Assembly (NCBI RefSeq): GCF_000243675.2
Contig: NZ_AHMM02000017.1
Span: 248,001-312,000, forward strand
DNA length: 64,000 nucleotides
Reading direction: 5' to 3'
DNA from: Leptospira inadai serovar Lyme str. 10
Lineage (GTDB): Bacteria > Spirochaetota > Leptospiria > Leptospirales > Leptospiraceae
Shown here: in pieces, positions 1 through 10,115 of the stretch
Position numbering within the stretch: position 1 is the stretch's first letter
How the letters are laid out: every line of letters begins with the position of its first letter
Program-made: the position numbers and the translations under genes
The notes under the pieces: model-generated
What the model was told of the DNA's origin: nothing
The model's input: only the letters and a program-made list of their open reading frames with translations
Databases searched by the model: none

Positions 1-97
1 TGATCTCGATTAATTGTTTTTGATCGTAGATCTTTTTCTCATAGTACTCGATCATTAGAGGATCGTTGTCTTTTCCGATCAAGTTGGATTCTCCCAT
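1..97 (-). CDS. Partial unknown protein, N-terminus only
   Basis: An open frame runs from an ATG at 97 leftwards off the window edge, giving 32 codons that begin MGESNLIGKDNDPLMIEYYE and continue with a charged, helix-prone stretch (EKKIYDQKQLIEI). No stop is met before the edge. The composition looks like real coding sequence, and similar leader segments occur before GAF-type signalling domains in Leptospira proteins, but that link is only an impression. No strong ribosome binding site is visible. The function cannot be told from this fragment. Confidence 0.5.
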   Translation of the reverse strand, partial: MGESNLIGKDNDPLMIEYYEKKIYDQKQLIEI

Positions 98-236
98 TCC
101 GTGTTTACAATGGTTACTATTTCGCTATGCCCATGTCGGCGAAGAATTTTCGACTGAAATGAAAGTCGACTTGCTCCAAGGTAGTAGCATCAAAAACGTT
201 TCCTCGTGGAAATCAAACTCTTTTTAGTTTTTTCAC

Positions 237-265
237 TTGACTTTGGGCCCTGGCGAGTGAAACAT
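237..265 (+). promoter_or_regulatory. Possible sigma-70 promoter of the initiator tRNA
   Basis: A TTGACT hexamer at 237-242 matches the -35 consensus in five of six bases. Seventeen bases later lies a weak -10 candidate (AAACAT, 260-265), which would start transcription about seven bases before the tRNA. The -10 match is poor, so this is tentative. Confidence 0.3.
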
Positions 266-278
266 GGTTTCAAGACAC

Positions 279-351
<73 letters not shown>

Positions 352-476
352 GAGTGTCACGCCAATCCTTATATCCATAAAAGCAAACAATTGGACGCGC
401 AAAACTTGCGTAATTCGACAATTTGTTTTAGTTTCTTTTTGAAATCCCTGTAAATCTAATTCGAAAGGATTAACCT

Positions 477-1259
477 TTACGACTTACCGAGTTCTTTTGA
501 TCTTTCCGTCGCTCGTTTAACCGCTGCAAGGATCGAATAAGCGAACTTGTTTTTTTCTAATTCTTCCAAACCGGCAATGGTTGTTCCGCCGGGAGAAGTT
601 ACCCGATTTTTCAATTCTTCCGGATGAAGGTCAGGATCCTTTCCTCTTTCTTCCATCAAGAGACTCGCAGCACCCAATACCGTATGAATGGATAACTCCA
701 AGGACTGACTATAGGTTAGACCGGACGCGACTCCACCTTCCGCTAAACTTTGTATAAAACGAAAAACATAAGCAGGGCCGGATCCGGATAAACCCGTAAC
801 GGAGTCTAGTAATTCTTCTTTGGAAACTTCCAAGCAATAAGAGATAGGAGAAAAAATTTCTCTCACAGTCGCATAAAGTTCCGGATCTCCGAAATAACCC
901 AAGGCTCCTTTTTCGACAAGAATAGGCAGATTCGGCATGATTCTTACGATACTGGAACCCTTGGGGGAAGAATTGCGCAACGTACCGGTATCGATTCCAG
1001 CGGCAACGGAAAGGATTTTCTTAGGTGAACCGAGAGATTTTAAGGTTTTAGAAACATCTCCCGGTTTTACCGAAAGGAGCAGTAGTTCCGATTTTTTTTG
1101 AAACTCTTCCCAATCCTTCTCCAGCAGAATCCCTTGCGCTTTCTCAGCGGGAAGAAACGGATCGAAGCCGAGTACGTTTTTTTTTCTATTTTTCAGCGAA
1201 CGATAAATCGCTCCACCCATGTTTCCGCAACCGATGATCCCGATAGTTTCTTGGCTCAT
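477..1259 (-). CDS. proC: Pyrroline-5-carboxylate reductase
   Basis: This 260-residue cytoplasmic enzyme catalyses the last step of proline synthesis, the NAD(P)H-dependent reduction of pyrroline-5-carboxylate. The N-terminus carries the Rossmann dinucleotide motif G10-x-G12-x-x-G15, and the C-terminal half has the family signature (LSGSGPAYVFRFIQSLAEGG, near residue 155) followed by the conserved TSPGGTT segment. The length is normal for ProC. The gene starts inside the last codons of yggS (4-base overlap, 1256-1259), so the two are translationally coupled. ProC and the PLP-homeostasis protein YggS are commonly neighbours in bacteria, which supports both calls. Confidence 0.96.
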   Translation of the reverse strand: MSQETIGIIGCGNMGGAIYRSLKNRKKNVLGFDPFLPAEKAQGILLEKDWEEFQKKSELLLLSVKPGDVSKTLKSLGSPKKILSVAAGIDTGTLRNSSPKGSSIVRIMPNLPILVEKGALGYFGDPELYATVREIFSPISYCLEVSKEELLDSVTGLSGSGPAYVFRFIQSLAEGGVASGLTYSQSLELSIHTVLGAASLLMEERGKDPDLHPEELKNRVTSPGGTTIAGLEELEKNKFAYSILAAVKRATERSKELGKS

Positions 1260-1921
1260 GATCTCTCTCCGAATATTGCGCTTCCGATTCTGATGTAATC
1301 GCTGCCTTCCGACACTGCGATTTTATAATCCCCGGACATTCCCATAGAAAGTTTGGCCTCGGGAAAATAATCCTTACGAATTTGACCCAATTCATGAAAA
1401 ACCTTTCGAGTCATTTCTTCTTCGCCGGAACTGGGTCCCATCGTCATCAATCCTTCAATCCTGCAAAATTCGGAGGAAAAAGAAGATCGACTACCGAGAA
1501 ATTCCAGCAATTGCGAGCGGGAAAAACCGGATTTGGATGTTTCTTCCGTAAGGTTCGCTTGCAGGAAGATTCCCATTCTCCATCTATCTTTTTCCAGTCG
1601 TTTTCTCAATTCTTCCAGAGCGGCGACGGAACCGACTCCATGGGCGTACGAATAGAATCCCGCGTATTTTCGTAACGTTCCTGACTGCAGCGGTCCGATA
1701 TGATGGAGAATAAAGTCCACTCCGGCGGTTCCTAAATCTGCGAATTTATCCCAACCTTCTTGCACTCGATTTTCTCCGAAATGCAGACAGCCTCCCGAAA
1801 TCGCCTGAACCACTTTTTCCTTGGGTTGGAATTTAGAGACTGCGATGATCGTCGCGGGATTTTCGGGCCGAATCGATTCGATTTCGGATCGCAGTGATAA
1901 ATATCGTTCTAAAACTCCCAA
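1256..1921 (-). CDS. yggS: YggS/PROSC-family PLP homeostasis protein
   Basis: A 221-residue single-domain TIM-barrel protein that binds pyridoxal phosphate without known catalysis and buffers cellular PLP. The PLP-binding lysine is K30 in the AVSK motif, followed by the HFGENRVQE motif, a GPLQ segment in place of the usual GxLQxNK, the MTMGPS loop and the phosphate-binding SMGMSGDY segment. Translation appears to start at a TTG at 1921, because a good AGGA ribosome binding site lies nine bases upstream and no ATG is available. It overlaps proC by four bases and is the first gene of that pair. Confidence 0.93.
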   Translation of the reverse strand: MGVLERYLSLRSEIESIRPENPATIIAVSKFQPKEKVVQAISGGCLHFGENRVQEGWDKFADLGTAGVDFILHHIGPLQSGTLRKYAGFYSYAHGVGSVAALEELRKRLEKDRWRMGIFLQANLTEETSKSGFSRSQLLEFLGSRSSFSSEFCRIEGLMTMGPSSGEEEMTRKVFHELGQIRKDYFPEAKLSMGMSGDYKIAVSEGSDYIRIGSAIFGERS

Positions 1922-1939
1922 GACTCAGGTCCTGCAATG

Positions 1940-2635
1940 CTATTCTTCCTTGGATTTCTTTTTTAGAGTGGAGATTTCCTTTTCCAATCGTTCGACTCTT
2001 TTTTCCAAGGGAAGATTCTTTTTTGTGCGAACCACTTTATCGGATTTCACGCCTAGTTTCTTTTCCAGTCTATGAACTCTCTTTTCCAGAGAATGCAAGC
2101 GAGTTTGTATTTTACCTGAATGCGCCTTCTTCTTTTTATGCGAATGCTTTCTATGTTTGCGGACGATTCCTGCCGATTTTTTAAGGACTTCTTCTTGGCC
2201 GCCCTTAAATTCCGTAGGACGTTTGGATTTAGGTAAAGGTTGATTTACTTCCGGATACTCTTCCATACCGGATTCCCGTTTACGTACCGACTCATCGGGA
2301 CGATCCAACCCTTTCGATTTTCCTTTTTCGGGTCCCAAACCGGGTACATCATACTCCGTTTTCGGAAGAGATTTAGGACTTTCATTTTGGATCTCTTTGG
2401 GAGGAGGGAATTCCGAATCGAAATTCTGAGTCGTAGGCGGGAGCTCCTTACTTTGTGGGACCTCATCCAAGCCGATGATCACTCTTTCATTCGGAGCCTG
2501 TTCGTTCGAGGACGCTTGCTGGTTTTTTATCCATACGGATATTTTATCCCGCTGGAAGATTACGTAAACGATCAAGCATCCTAGCAACAGGATTAGTAAT
2601 CCACCTAGAAGAGTTTTCAGAATATCCCGGTTCAT
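1940..2635 (-). CDS. Membrane-anchored protein with basic coiled-coil tail, unknown function
   Basis: Not a recognised family. The 231-residue chain begins with a membrane segment (about residues 9-27, TLLGGLLILLLGCLIVYVIF), then a long Pro/Glu/Ser/Lys-rich low-complexity stretch, a His/Lys-rich patch (RKHRKHSHKKKKAHSG, around residue 160) and a heptad-patterned C-terminal coiled coil containing two similar LEKRVxRLEK units. The topology suggests a single-pass protein, most of it disordered. A good ribosome binding site (AAAGGA) precedes the ATG. It lies 18 bases upstream of yggS and may head the yggS-proC transcript. Whether the basic region faces nucleic acid, membrane or cell wall cannot be told. 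Confidence 0.8.
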   Translation of the reverse strand: MNRDILKTLLGGLLILLLGCLIVYVIFQRDKISVWIKNQQASSNEQAPNERVIIGLDEVPQSKELPPTTQNFDSEFPPPKEIQNESPKSLPKTEYDVPGLGPEKGKSKGLDRPDESVRKRESGMEEYPEVNQPLPKSKRPTEFKGGQEEVLKKSAGIVRKHRKHSHKKKKAHSGKIQTRLHSLEKRVHRLEKKLGVKSDKVVRTKKNLPLEKRVERLEKEISTLKKKSKEE

Positions 2636-2656
2636 ACGTTTTCCTTTCTACAATAT

Positions 2657-2672
2657 CGGCCTAATAAGGCCG
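2657..2672. repeat. Short inverted repeat in a divergent intergenic region
   Basis: A six-base-pair stem, CGGCCT/AGGCCG with an AATA loop, sits between the divergent starts at 2635 and 2735. It could be an operator or a weak hairpin; there is no T-tract. Confidence 0.35.
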
Positions 2673-2734
2673 CAAACGGGTAAAAAACCCCGGTTTACCT
2701 CAGGGGAAACCCTAATTCTTCCGAAAGGACTAGG

Positions 2735-4073
<1,339 letters not shown>

Positions 4074-4079
4074 GCCCCC

Positions 4080-5318
4080 ATGGTTTTCTTATATCGGTTT
4101 TTGACGATTCTTCTTTGGCCCCCGCTTTACGTTTTCTCGTTCCTGATTCCGGCGGCTCGGGAATTCCTAGGAATTCGATCGGACGATAAAAGAAAGCTGC
4201 TTGCGATTTCACCGCCGGAGCCCGGTCAAAAGGTGGTCTGGTTGCACGCGGCTTCAGTGGGAGAACTGGATCAGTGTAAAGCATTGGCCGTCGTTTTTAG
4301 GGAAAAGGAACCTGGAACTCTCCTTCTGCAAAGCGTATTCTCTCCTTCCGTTCGTGAATCCCAACTTGACGCCTTCCCCGCGCATATAAAATTCCATCTT
4401 CCATTGGATTTTCCGTGGGCTTATACTTTTATCTTCCAAAAATTTCATCCGGAACTATTGGTCTTCATGGCCTGGGATCGTTGGCCGAATCTATTGCTTG
4501 CAGCAAGAAGGCGGGGAGTTCTTACGATTTTAGCGAGCGCGGTTTTAACTCCCCCGGAAGGGTTTTTCAAGGAAAGATTCTATCGTTCCGTATTCGGCCT
4601 GTTCGATCGAATCTTTCCTTCCCATTCTTCTGCCGAGGAAAACTTTCGAAATTTATTAGGATCTTCCGCAAAAATCCTGACATTAGGAGATTGTAGAATC
4701 GACACAGTGATTCGAAAGGTGGAATCGAACCCTCGAAGCTTCGAAACGCCCGAGAACTATCCGTTTTCAAAAATATTCCTACTCGCATCCACCTATGAAG
4801 AATGCGAGGATCTATTGCTACCGCTTTTATCCGACCCATCCCTCCAAGATTTCGCGTTCTGGATCTTCCCTCATAAGACCGATCCGTCCAGAATTCAATC
4901 CGTTCTGACCCAGGTCAAAAAAAGGACCGAAAACTATTGTCTGTTCAGTTCTAGATCGTTTGAAAAAATCGATTCGCGGGTGATCGTATTCGATGTTTTA
5001 GGTCTGCTAGCGTACGCATACCAAGTGGTGGATTTCGCGTATGTAGGAGGCGCATTGCATAACCGAGTTCATAATGTCTTGGAGCCCGCATACTTCGGAC
5101 TTCCATTATTAACCGGCCCGAAAATCGATCATTCTCCTGAGGCCAAGGAATTGAACCGGCGCGGCGGACTCTTTATCATTCAGAATCGGGAAGAAGTGAT
5201 TCCGATTCTTTCCTTGTCGGAGGAAAAAAAGAAACAGATTGCGGAGACGAATCGATCTTTTTTGGAAACCGGACGGGGCGCGGGAGAAAGAATCTATCGA
5301 GTTCTGCGAGAATCCTAA
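4080..5318 (+). CDS. waaA: 3-deoxy-D-manno-octulosonic acid (Kdo) transferase
   Basis: A 412-residue inner-membrane glycosyltransferase (GT30) that attaches Kdo to lipid A precursor in LPS synthesis. It has an N-terminal membrane anchor (about residues 3-25), then the diagnostic HAASVGE motif at 56-62 with the catalytic Glu62. The C-terminal nucleotide-sugar domain contains YVGGALHNRVHNVLEP and a GPKIDH segment, matching the family's GGSLxxxGGHNxLEP region, with the second GG lost. Length is typical of KdtA/WaaA. It is divergent from the HAD gene, with six bases between the ATGs. The ribosome binding site GGAG is rather far (12 bases). Confidence 0.93.
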   Translation: MVFLYRFLTILLWPPLYVFSFLIPAAREFLGIRSDDKRKLLAISPPEPGQKVVWLHAASVGELDQCKALAVVFREKEPGTLLLQSVFSPSVRESQLDAFPAHIKFHLPLDFPWAYTFIFQKFHPELLVFMAWDRWPNLLLAARRRGVLTILASAVLTPPEGFFKERFYRSVFGLFDRIFPSHSSAEENFRNLLGSSAKILTLGDCRIDTVIRKVESNPRSFETPENYPFSKIFLLASTYEECEDLLLPLLSDPSLQDFAFWIFPHKTDPSRIQSVLTQVKKRTENYCLFSSRSFEKIDSRVIVFDVLGLLAYAYQVVDFAYVGGALHNRVHNVLEPAYFGLPLLTGPKIDHSPEAKELNRRGGLFIIQNREEVIPILSLSEEKKKQIAETNRSFLETGRGAGERIYRVLRES

Positions 5319-5396
5319 ATAAGATGATCGTCCTGTGAAGAAGAATCGATCGAGCTCAGAGGTATTCCTGGATAAGACGGTCGTCTTGCGAAGAAG
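5313..5396 (+). repeat. Diverged tandem duplication of the waaA 3' end
   Basis: Bases 5313-5343 and 5366-5396 are about 31-base direct repeats with a 53-base period. The last 25 bases (from ATAAGA) differ at only four positions, all transitions. The first unit includes the waaA stop codon, so the duplication copied the gene end into the spacer before nadE. Confidence 0.6.
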
Positions 5397-5465
5397 GCCG
5401 CGACTTTCTTCCCGCTTTGAAAAAAGGTTTTCTCCTGTCGCTCGATCACGAAGACTGGGGAGGAA

Positions 5466-7364
5466 ATGCCCATCTACCGTTGCACGGCCGTAAGCCTCCG
5501 AACGACTCCTCTTGATTTCAAGGGAAATCGCGAACGAATCCTATCCGCATTAGAAATGTGCGAAACTTCTTCGATCGTTTTATTTCCGGAACTTTCGATC
5601 AGCGGTTATGGGTGCGAGGACGCGTTTTATTTTCCTTGGGTTTGGGAATATTCCTGGAGAAGTCTTAAAGAAATCGCGCAAGCGACCGGAAAAAGAACGG
5701 TAATACTCGGTTTACCTTTTTTTCAAAGTCCTTACTTATTCAACGTTGCAGCCGTCTTACGAGACGGAGAAATTTTGGGACTCGTGCCCAAGCAGAATTT
5801 AGCCCAAACCGGAGTCCACTACGAGAACCGATGGTTCGTCAAAGGCGAAGAAGCCGGTTCTTACGCGCTTACTCCCGATGGGCAGGAAATTCCTTTCGGG
5901 TCCATGATATTCGAGACGGAAGATTTCGATTTCGGAATCGAAATTTGCGAAGATTCCTGGGTTCAAACTAGACCCGGGCAAACTTTGGTGGACGCGGGTG
6001 CAGACCTGATTCTTTCTCCGGGCGCATCCCACTTTGCATTAGGAAAACAGGATATAAGAAAAAGGTTATTCGGTGAGGCTTCCAGAAACGGGGCCGGCGC
6101 AATCCTATACGCAAACCTCGACGGAAACGAATCAGGGCGATTGATTTTCGAAGGCGGTTCTTTAGGGTTTCGAGAAGGGGATTTGGTCGCGGAAGGACCG
6201 AGATTGCATTTTAAGGATTTTGAATTAACTCATTTGGATCTAGATCCTCTGGATTTGCGAACGAGAAGAGCTCGGAATTTCCGATCTTCCGGCACGAAAG
6301 AATTTCGATCCAAAGGCAGAAGTCTGCAACGAATTCGAATTTCGGAATTAGCGGTATCGAAGCTAGTTCAAAAACCCTCCACGAAAATTCAAGACTCTCC
6401 GGCTGAAGCGTTTCAGGATTTCACCCGGGCAACATCCTTAGGTCTCTTCGATTATCTGAGAAAATCAAAGACAAAGGGATACACACTCTCTCTATCCGGC
6501 GGTGCCGACAGTGCGGCCTGCGCTCTCTTGGTCAAAGCCGGCATTTTAATCGCCGAATCGGAACTGGGAGATTCCTTTTTAAAATCGATCGGGCTAGATA
6601 AGAATCATCTGCTCTTTACTCTGTACCAGGGAACCGAAAATAATTCGGAATATACTCGTGAAAGCGCAAAATGTCTAGCTTCCGAGTTAGGGGTTCCCCA
6701 TTCCGCCATCGAAATCGGCTCCGAAGTATCCTCGATGATCGAAAAAATTTCGGGAGTTGTCGGATATGGGCCGGATTGGAAACATCATAATCTAGCTCTA
6801 CAAAACATTCAAGCACGGGTTCGCTCGCCTCTCATCTGGCTTTTAGCGAATCTCAACGGTCATTTACTTTTATCCACCGGAAACCGAAGCGAAGCTAGTG
6901 TAGGTTATACGACGATGGACGGAGATTCGTCCGGCTCGGTTGCTCCTCTAACCGGCATTAGCAAGGAATTTTTATTAGGCTGGCTTGCCCATGTTCATGC
7001 CGGCAAAGATCATGTTCTTCCGGCAGTAAACAGCCTGGGGCGAATTCTGGAAACAAAGCCTAGCGCCGAGCTAAAACCGCTGGAAGAACACCAAGAGGAC
7101 GAAACCGATCTCATGCCTTATCCTCTTTTACAGAAATTAGAGGAAGCCTTCGTTTTGTTCGGGCGAACGCCGAAGAATTTGGACGAAACCGTATCCTGGT
7201 CCGACGCGAAAGAAGCCGCGGAAGGAGCACGGAAATTTTTGCGTCTTTTCCCGGCTAACCAATGGAAAAGAGAACGGCTTCCGCCTTCCTTTCATCTAGA
7301 TTCCTATGGTCTAGATCCTAAATCTAGTTTCCGCTTTCCGATCCTGAGCGAAATTACGTTTTGA
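5466..7364 (+). CDS. nadE: Glutamine-dependent NAD+ synthetase
   Basis: This 632-residue two-domain enzyme makes NAD+ from deamido-NAD+, ATP and glutamine. The N-terminal nitrilase-type glutaminase has its triad at E42 (FPELS), K109 (VPKQN) and C161 (IEICEDSW). The C-terminal synthetase domain carries the ATP pyrophosphatase P-loop SGGADS at 344-349, followed by the TGNRSEASVGY motif. The length fits the long, glutamine-using form, so ammonia is probably channelled between domains. The start ATG has a GGGGAGG ribosome binding site only two or three bases away, which is close. It stands alone, with a 147-base spacer after waaA. Confidence 0.97.
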   Translation: MPIYRCTAVSLRTTPLDFKGNRERILSALEMCETSSIVLFPELSISGYGCEDAFYFPWVWEYSWRSLKEIAQATGKRTVILGLPFFQSPYLFNVAAVLRDGEILGLVPKQNLAQTGVHYENRWFVKGEEAGSYALTPDGQEIPFGSMIFETEDFDFGIEICEDSWVQTRPGQTLVDAGADLILSPGASHFALGKQDIRKRLFGEASRNGAGAILYANLDGNESGRLIFEGGSLGFREGDLVAEGPRLHFKDFELTHLDLDPLDLRTRRARNFRSSGTKEFRSKGRSLQRIRISELAVSKLVQKPSTKIQDSPAEAFQDFTRATSLGLFDYLRKSKTKGYTLSLSGGADSAACALLVKAGILIAESELGDSFLKSIGLDKNHLLFTLYQGTENNSEYTRESAKCLASELGVPHSAIEIGSEVSSMIEKISGVVGYGPDWKHHNLALQNIQARVRSPLIWLLANLNGHLLLSTGNRSEASVGYTTMDGDSSGSVAPLTGISKEFLLGWLAHVHAGKDHVLPAVNSLGRILETKPSAELKPLEEHQEDETDLMPYPLLQKLEEAFVLFGRTPKNLDETVSWSDAKEAAEGARKFLRLFPANQWKRERLPPSFHLDSYGLDPKSSFRFPILSEITF

Positions 7365-7404
7365 TTCTTTAAAGGATCCGCGAATCGCTCCGGAGGAAAA
7401 GGGT

Positions 7405-8109
7405 TTATTTTCCGATTTGTTCGAATGACTTTCGCTTATCCTGTTGAACTTGGTCGAGCTGCTGAACCATTGATTGGCGAATGGCCTCTAATTTCTTTTC
7501 CTGCTCTTCATCGCCGGAACCTTTTTGCAGATCCACCAGATATGTTACGATATCCAAACGGTCTTTGGCTTGCTTTTCCATAAAATCGTAATATACAACC
7601 GTTTGTTCCCGAGTGGCTGTTCTTCCCAAAACGGCTCTTGTCGCATCGGAAACCGTTTGTTCGAACTGCTTGCGCTGTTCTTTTTCCGCAGGACTTAGCT
7701 TAGAAGGAATCAAGGAGTTTCCGGGAAACCGTTCCTTTAATTGCTGGAAACGGTCCATTTCTTCGTTCGTATAGGGCTTACCGGTTTGAGGATTGACCGG
7801 ATTATCCGCGTCGGCCGCATCGGGTCGATTTTCTTGTGTGGACTCCTGCTTTTCATTTTCTACATATTCCCCTTTTCCCGCCCGAAAGAAATCGGAATCA
7901 AAGACCGAACCTGCGGCTCCGGCAGTTCCCGCAGAACCGGAAGAAGAGCGAGACCCTCCGCCTAAAAGACTGGTAACCGCATCCAATTCTCCTTTCTTTC
8001 GACTTGCTTCTCCGCCGGAGTCATCTCCACCGGTAAAAAGAAAGGTAATGAATAGGATGAAAAATACGATAAACCCGCCGATAAATAATAATTTGCGTAT
8101 ACCGCCCAA
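7405..8109 (-). CDS. Single-pass membrane protein, unknown function
   Basis: Not a recognised family. From the start chosen here it opens with a strong membrane segment (LLFIGGFIVFFILFITFLF), followed by a Gly/Ser-rich linker, a central NPVNPQTGKPYTNEEM segment, and a charged helical C-terminus (about 120 residues) ending in Gln/Lys-rich coiled coil. I chose the TTG at 8109 because GAGAGG lies nine bases upstream; the frame is open to another TTG at 8211, which would add a basic 34-residue leader and overlap the divergent lipoprotein gene. It converges on nadE with a 40-base gap. Confidence 0.7.
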   Translation of the reverse strand: MGGIRKLLFIGGFIVFFILFITFLFTGGDDSGGEASRKKGELDAVTSLLGGGSRSSSGSAGTAGAAGSVFDSDFFRAGKGEYVENEKQESTQENRPDAADADNPVNPQTGKPYTNEEMDRFQQLKERFPGNSLIPSKLSPAEKEQRKQFEQTVSDATRAVLGRTATREQTVVYYDFMEKQAKDRLDIVTYLVDLQKGSGDEEQEKKLEAIRQSMVQQLDQVQQDKRKSFEQIGK

Positions 8110-8167
8110 GGTTTCTTGCCTCTCTTTTTTTTGTTGTAAGACCGTCCGAAGAGGGAATCCTATCCTC

Positions 8168-8950
8168 GTGGGTCGTATTTTTGGGATCTCATACCGCCGG
8201 AATCCGGGCAACCTAAAAACCCGGAAATTCCTGACAGGACTCAGCTCGCTGATTCTGATTTTTTACGTAAATACTTGCGGTACGAATACGGAAGTAGCCC
8301 AATCCCCGTTCGTATTCATTACGCCTGTGAGTGTTCCGCAAGTCTATAGTGTGCAGGCTACGAATCCGGGAATGGACGATCTTTTCAATGTCGTCGATCC
8401 GCTTTATTCGATCAATTACGCAAATTATAAACCCAATTATTTACTCAAATATTATATTTCGAATTTAGAACCACAGTTCGTCGGCTATAATTTGTACATT
8501 ACTTCGGCAACTCCCTCGATAGCCGAAACCTCTACGGGTGGCGGCTTATATCTTGAAAACGGAACTCAGCCGTCGTTTCCCCAATTGGCGGTCCAGGCAT
8601 CCACGAAGACTCTGACAATCCATCGAATTAAGAATTTCATTCCCCCTCCGGGAATAACCTCCTTTCAGAAATGTGAAGTTTATACATTCACGTTACGCGC
8701 CCTCCTGAATTCCGGAGTCACATCGAATCAATCGACTGCCGTATCGAGATGTAGTTCCCTGCAACCCGCTACGGAATGCGGATCGGATACTAGTTGTAAC
8801 CCTACCTATTGCCAGGATCCCGCTTGCACGCCTACCGTTCAAGCCACGTGTTCGGTTGGAACCATTTGCAATCCTTGCCTCTACCCAAGCCTAGCAAGCA
8901 AGGGCTGCCCCTGCCCAAACGGAACTCTTCCGCCCGGCTGCAATCTATGA
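8168..8950 (+). CDS. Putative Cys-rich lipoprotein
   Basis: A protein of about 260 residues with no recognised family. It starts at a GTG (8168) with GAGGG 12 bases upstream, the only good start in frame. The N-terminus is basic (RNPGNLKTRKF), then hydrophobic (LTGLSSLILIFYVNTC), ending in a lipobox-like VNTC, so it is probably lipidated. The body is strand-rich with many Tyr, Ser, Thr and Pro. The last 60 residues hold about a dozen cysteines in short repeats (CNPTYCQDPACTP, CNPCLYP), suggesting a disulfide-bonded or metal-binding knob. Its stop overlaps the rsmI ATG (ATGA), so the two are coupled. Confidence 0.7.
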   Translation: MGRIFGISYRRNPGNLKTRKFLTGLSSLILIFYVNTCGTNTEVAQSPFVFITPVSVPQVYSVQATNPGMDDLFNVVDPLYSINYANYKPNYLLKYYISNLEPQFVGYNLYITSATPSIAETSTGGGLYLENGTQPSFPQLAVQASTKTLTIHRIKNFIPPPGITSFQKCEVYTFTLRALLNSGVTSNQSTAVSRCSSLQPATECGSDTSCNPTYCQDPACTPTVQATCSVGTICNPCLYPSLASKGCPCPNGTLPPGCNL

Positions 8951-9690
8951 ATCTATCCTGGGAATCCAGGTTTAAAATCACGCCAGGAACTGCCTACGTC
9001 GTCGCGACACCGATCGGTAATCTGGAGGACATCACACTCCGGGCAATCGAAGTATTAAAACAATCCGACACGATTTATTGTGAAAACGCGAATCATAGCC
9101 GGAGGCTATTGCAAACTTTCGGCATCCAGACCGTTTCTAAAACCTTATACAAGGATCAGTCCGAACAACCTTTTGCGGGAATTATCGAGAACCTCAGATC
9201 AGGTCAAACATTGTCCCTGATATCGGATGCAGGGACGCCGGGCGTGTCCGATCCCGGTTCCCAATTAGTTCGTGTCCTGAGAGAGAATGGGATTTCGGTT
9301 ATTCCGATTCCCGGGTCGAGTGCTCTGACTGCACTTTTATCCGTTTCGGGTTGGCAAGTGCAACCTTGTATTTTTCTGGGATTTCTATCCGAGAAAAAAG
9401 GAAAGAAGCGGAATCAGTTAAAAGAATGGGGCGAATTCGAGGGGGTACTCGCCCTTTTTGAATCGGTACATCGGATCCGAGATACTCTCCTTGCTGCCAG
9501 AGAAATTTTTCCTCGATCGGAGTTTTTACTGGGTCGAGAACTTACTAAAATGCACGAAGAAATCATTAAAATTTCGCCGCAACAGCCCATCGAAACCCTA
9601 AAATTCGCGGAAAAAGGGGAATTTGTTCTACTAATCCAGGGAAATACTAAAAAAATGCTTAACGGACGTGTCGGGGTTGCCGATACTTAG
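8947..9690 (+). CDS. rsmI: 16S rRNA (cytidine1402-2'-O)-methyltransferase
   Basis: A 247-residue SAM-dependent methyltransferase that 2'-O-methylates C1402 in the ribosomal decoding centre. Family motifs in order: VVATPIGNLEDIT at the N-terminus, CENANHSRRLL (the usual form is CEDTRHSxxLL, so two positions differ), LISDAGTPGVSDPG, IPIPGSSALTALLSVSG and FLSEKKGKKR. The length is slightly below the usual 280 because the C-terminal tail is short. The ATG at 8947 overlaps the stop of the lipoprotein gene; the frame is open further upstream, but that part reads as a shadow of the lipoprotein. A FlgM-like gene follows after 18 bases. Confidence 0.95.
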   Translation: MNLSWESRFKITPGTAYVVATPIGNLEDITLRAIEVLKQSDTIYCENANHSRRLLQTFGIQTVSKTLYKDQSEQPFAGIIENLRSGQTLSLISDAGTPGVSDPGSQLVRVLRENGISVIPIPGSSALTALLSVSGWQVQPCIFLGFLSEKKGKKRNQLKEWGEFEGVLALFESVHRIRDTLLAAREIFPRSEFLLGRELTKMHEEIIKISPQQPIETLKFAEKGEFVLLIQGNTKKMLNGRVGVADT

Positions 9691-9708
9691 AAGTGAGAGG
9701 GAAATCCA

Positions 9709-10032
9709 ATGACCATTGACAAAGTAGGCGGCATCAGTGGCGGTTCCTACGAGCCTCGTAAACCGACACCTGTAAGGAAAAACGAAGCCAAAGAATCTTT
9801 CGATAATATATCTATATCAGATACTGCTAAGCAAAAGGCGTCCGAAGCTCGTTTGCAGGCCGAAGTGCAGACGATCTCGCAAAAAATCGTCTCGTCTCCA
9901 GTAGACTCCGAACGTTCTGCCAAACTTAAGGAAGTCAAAGAAAAACTTAAGAACGGCGAATATGATACTCTTAGCCCAGAGATCCTAAATGCGGTTGCAG
10001 ATCGTATCGCCGAATCGTTTCTCGGACGCTGA
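9709..10032 (+). CDS. FlgM-like anti-sigma-28 factor
   Basis: A 107-residue soluble protein with the shape of the flagellar anti-sigma factor FlgM. The N-terminus (MTIDKVGGI, then a disordered stretch and ISISDTAKQKA) resembles FlgM's MxIxxI ... VxLSxxA pattern. The C-terminus (a charged helix KLKEVKEKLKNGEYDTLSPE followed by ADRIAESFLG) resembles FlgM's sigma-binding region RVxxIrxxIxxGxYxxxxxxIAxkll. FlgM holds FliA until the hook is built. A good ribosome binding site (GAGAGGGA) is present. FlgM sequences are short and divergent, so the call rests on pattern rather than strong identity. No flagellar operon is adjacent. Confidence 0.55.
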   Translation: MTIDKVGGISGGSYEPRKPTPVRKNEAKESFDNISISDTAKQKASEARLQAEVQTISQKIVSSPVDSERSAKLKEVKEKLKNGEYDTLSPEILNAVADRIAESFLGR

Positions 10033-10045
10033 TCTTTTCTTAAAC

Positions 10046-10073
10046 CCCGGAATTGATTCCCTTGTATTCCGGG
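10046..10073 (+). terminator. Possible weak hairpin terminator after the FlgM-like gene
   Basis: An eight-base-pair inverted repeat (CCCGGAAT/ATTCCGGG) with a 12-base loop lies 14 bases after the stop codon. It is followed by a pyrimidine-rich stretch rather than a clean T-tract, so termination is uncertain. Confidence 0.4.
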
Positions 10074-10115
10074 CTTCTATTCATCTCCCCGTTCTGATTA
10101 GCGGGAGGACCGCAG

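Noticed and set aside
8809..8946. Upstream extension of rsmI
   Set aside because: The frame is open there but codes an odd composition and is the shadow of the Cys-rich lipoprotein end; the ATG at 8947 matches the family start.
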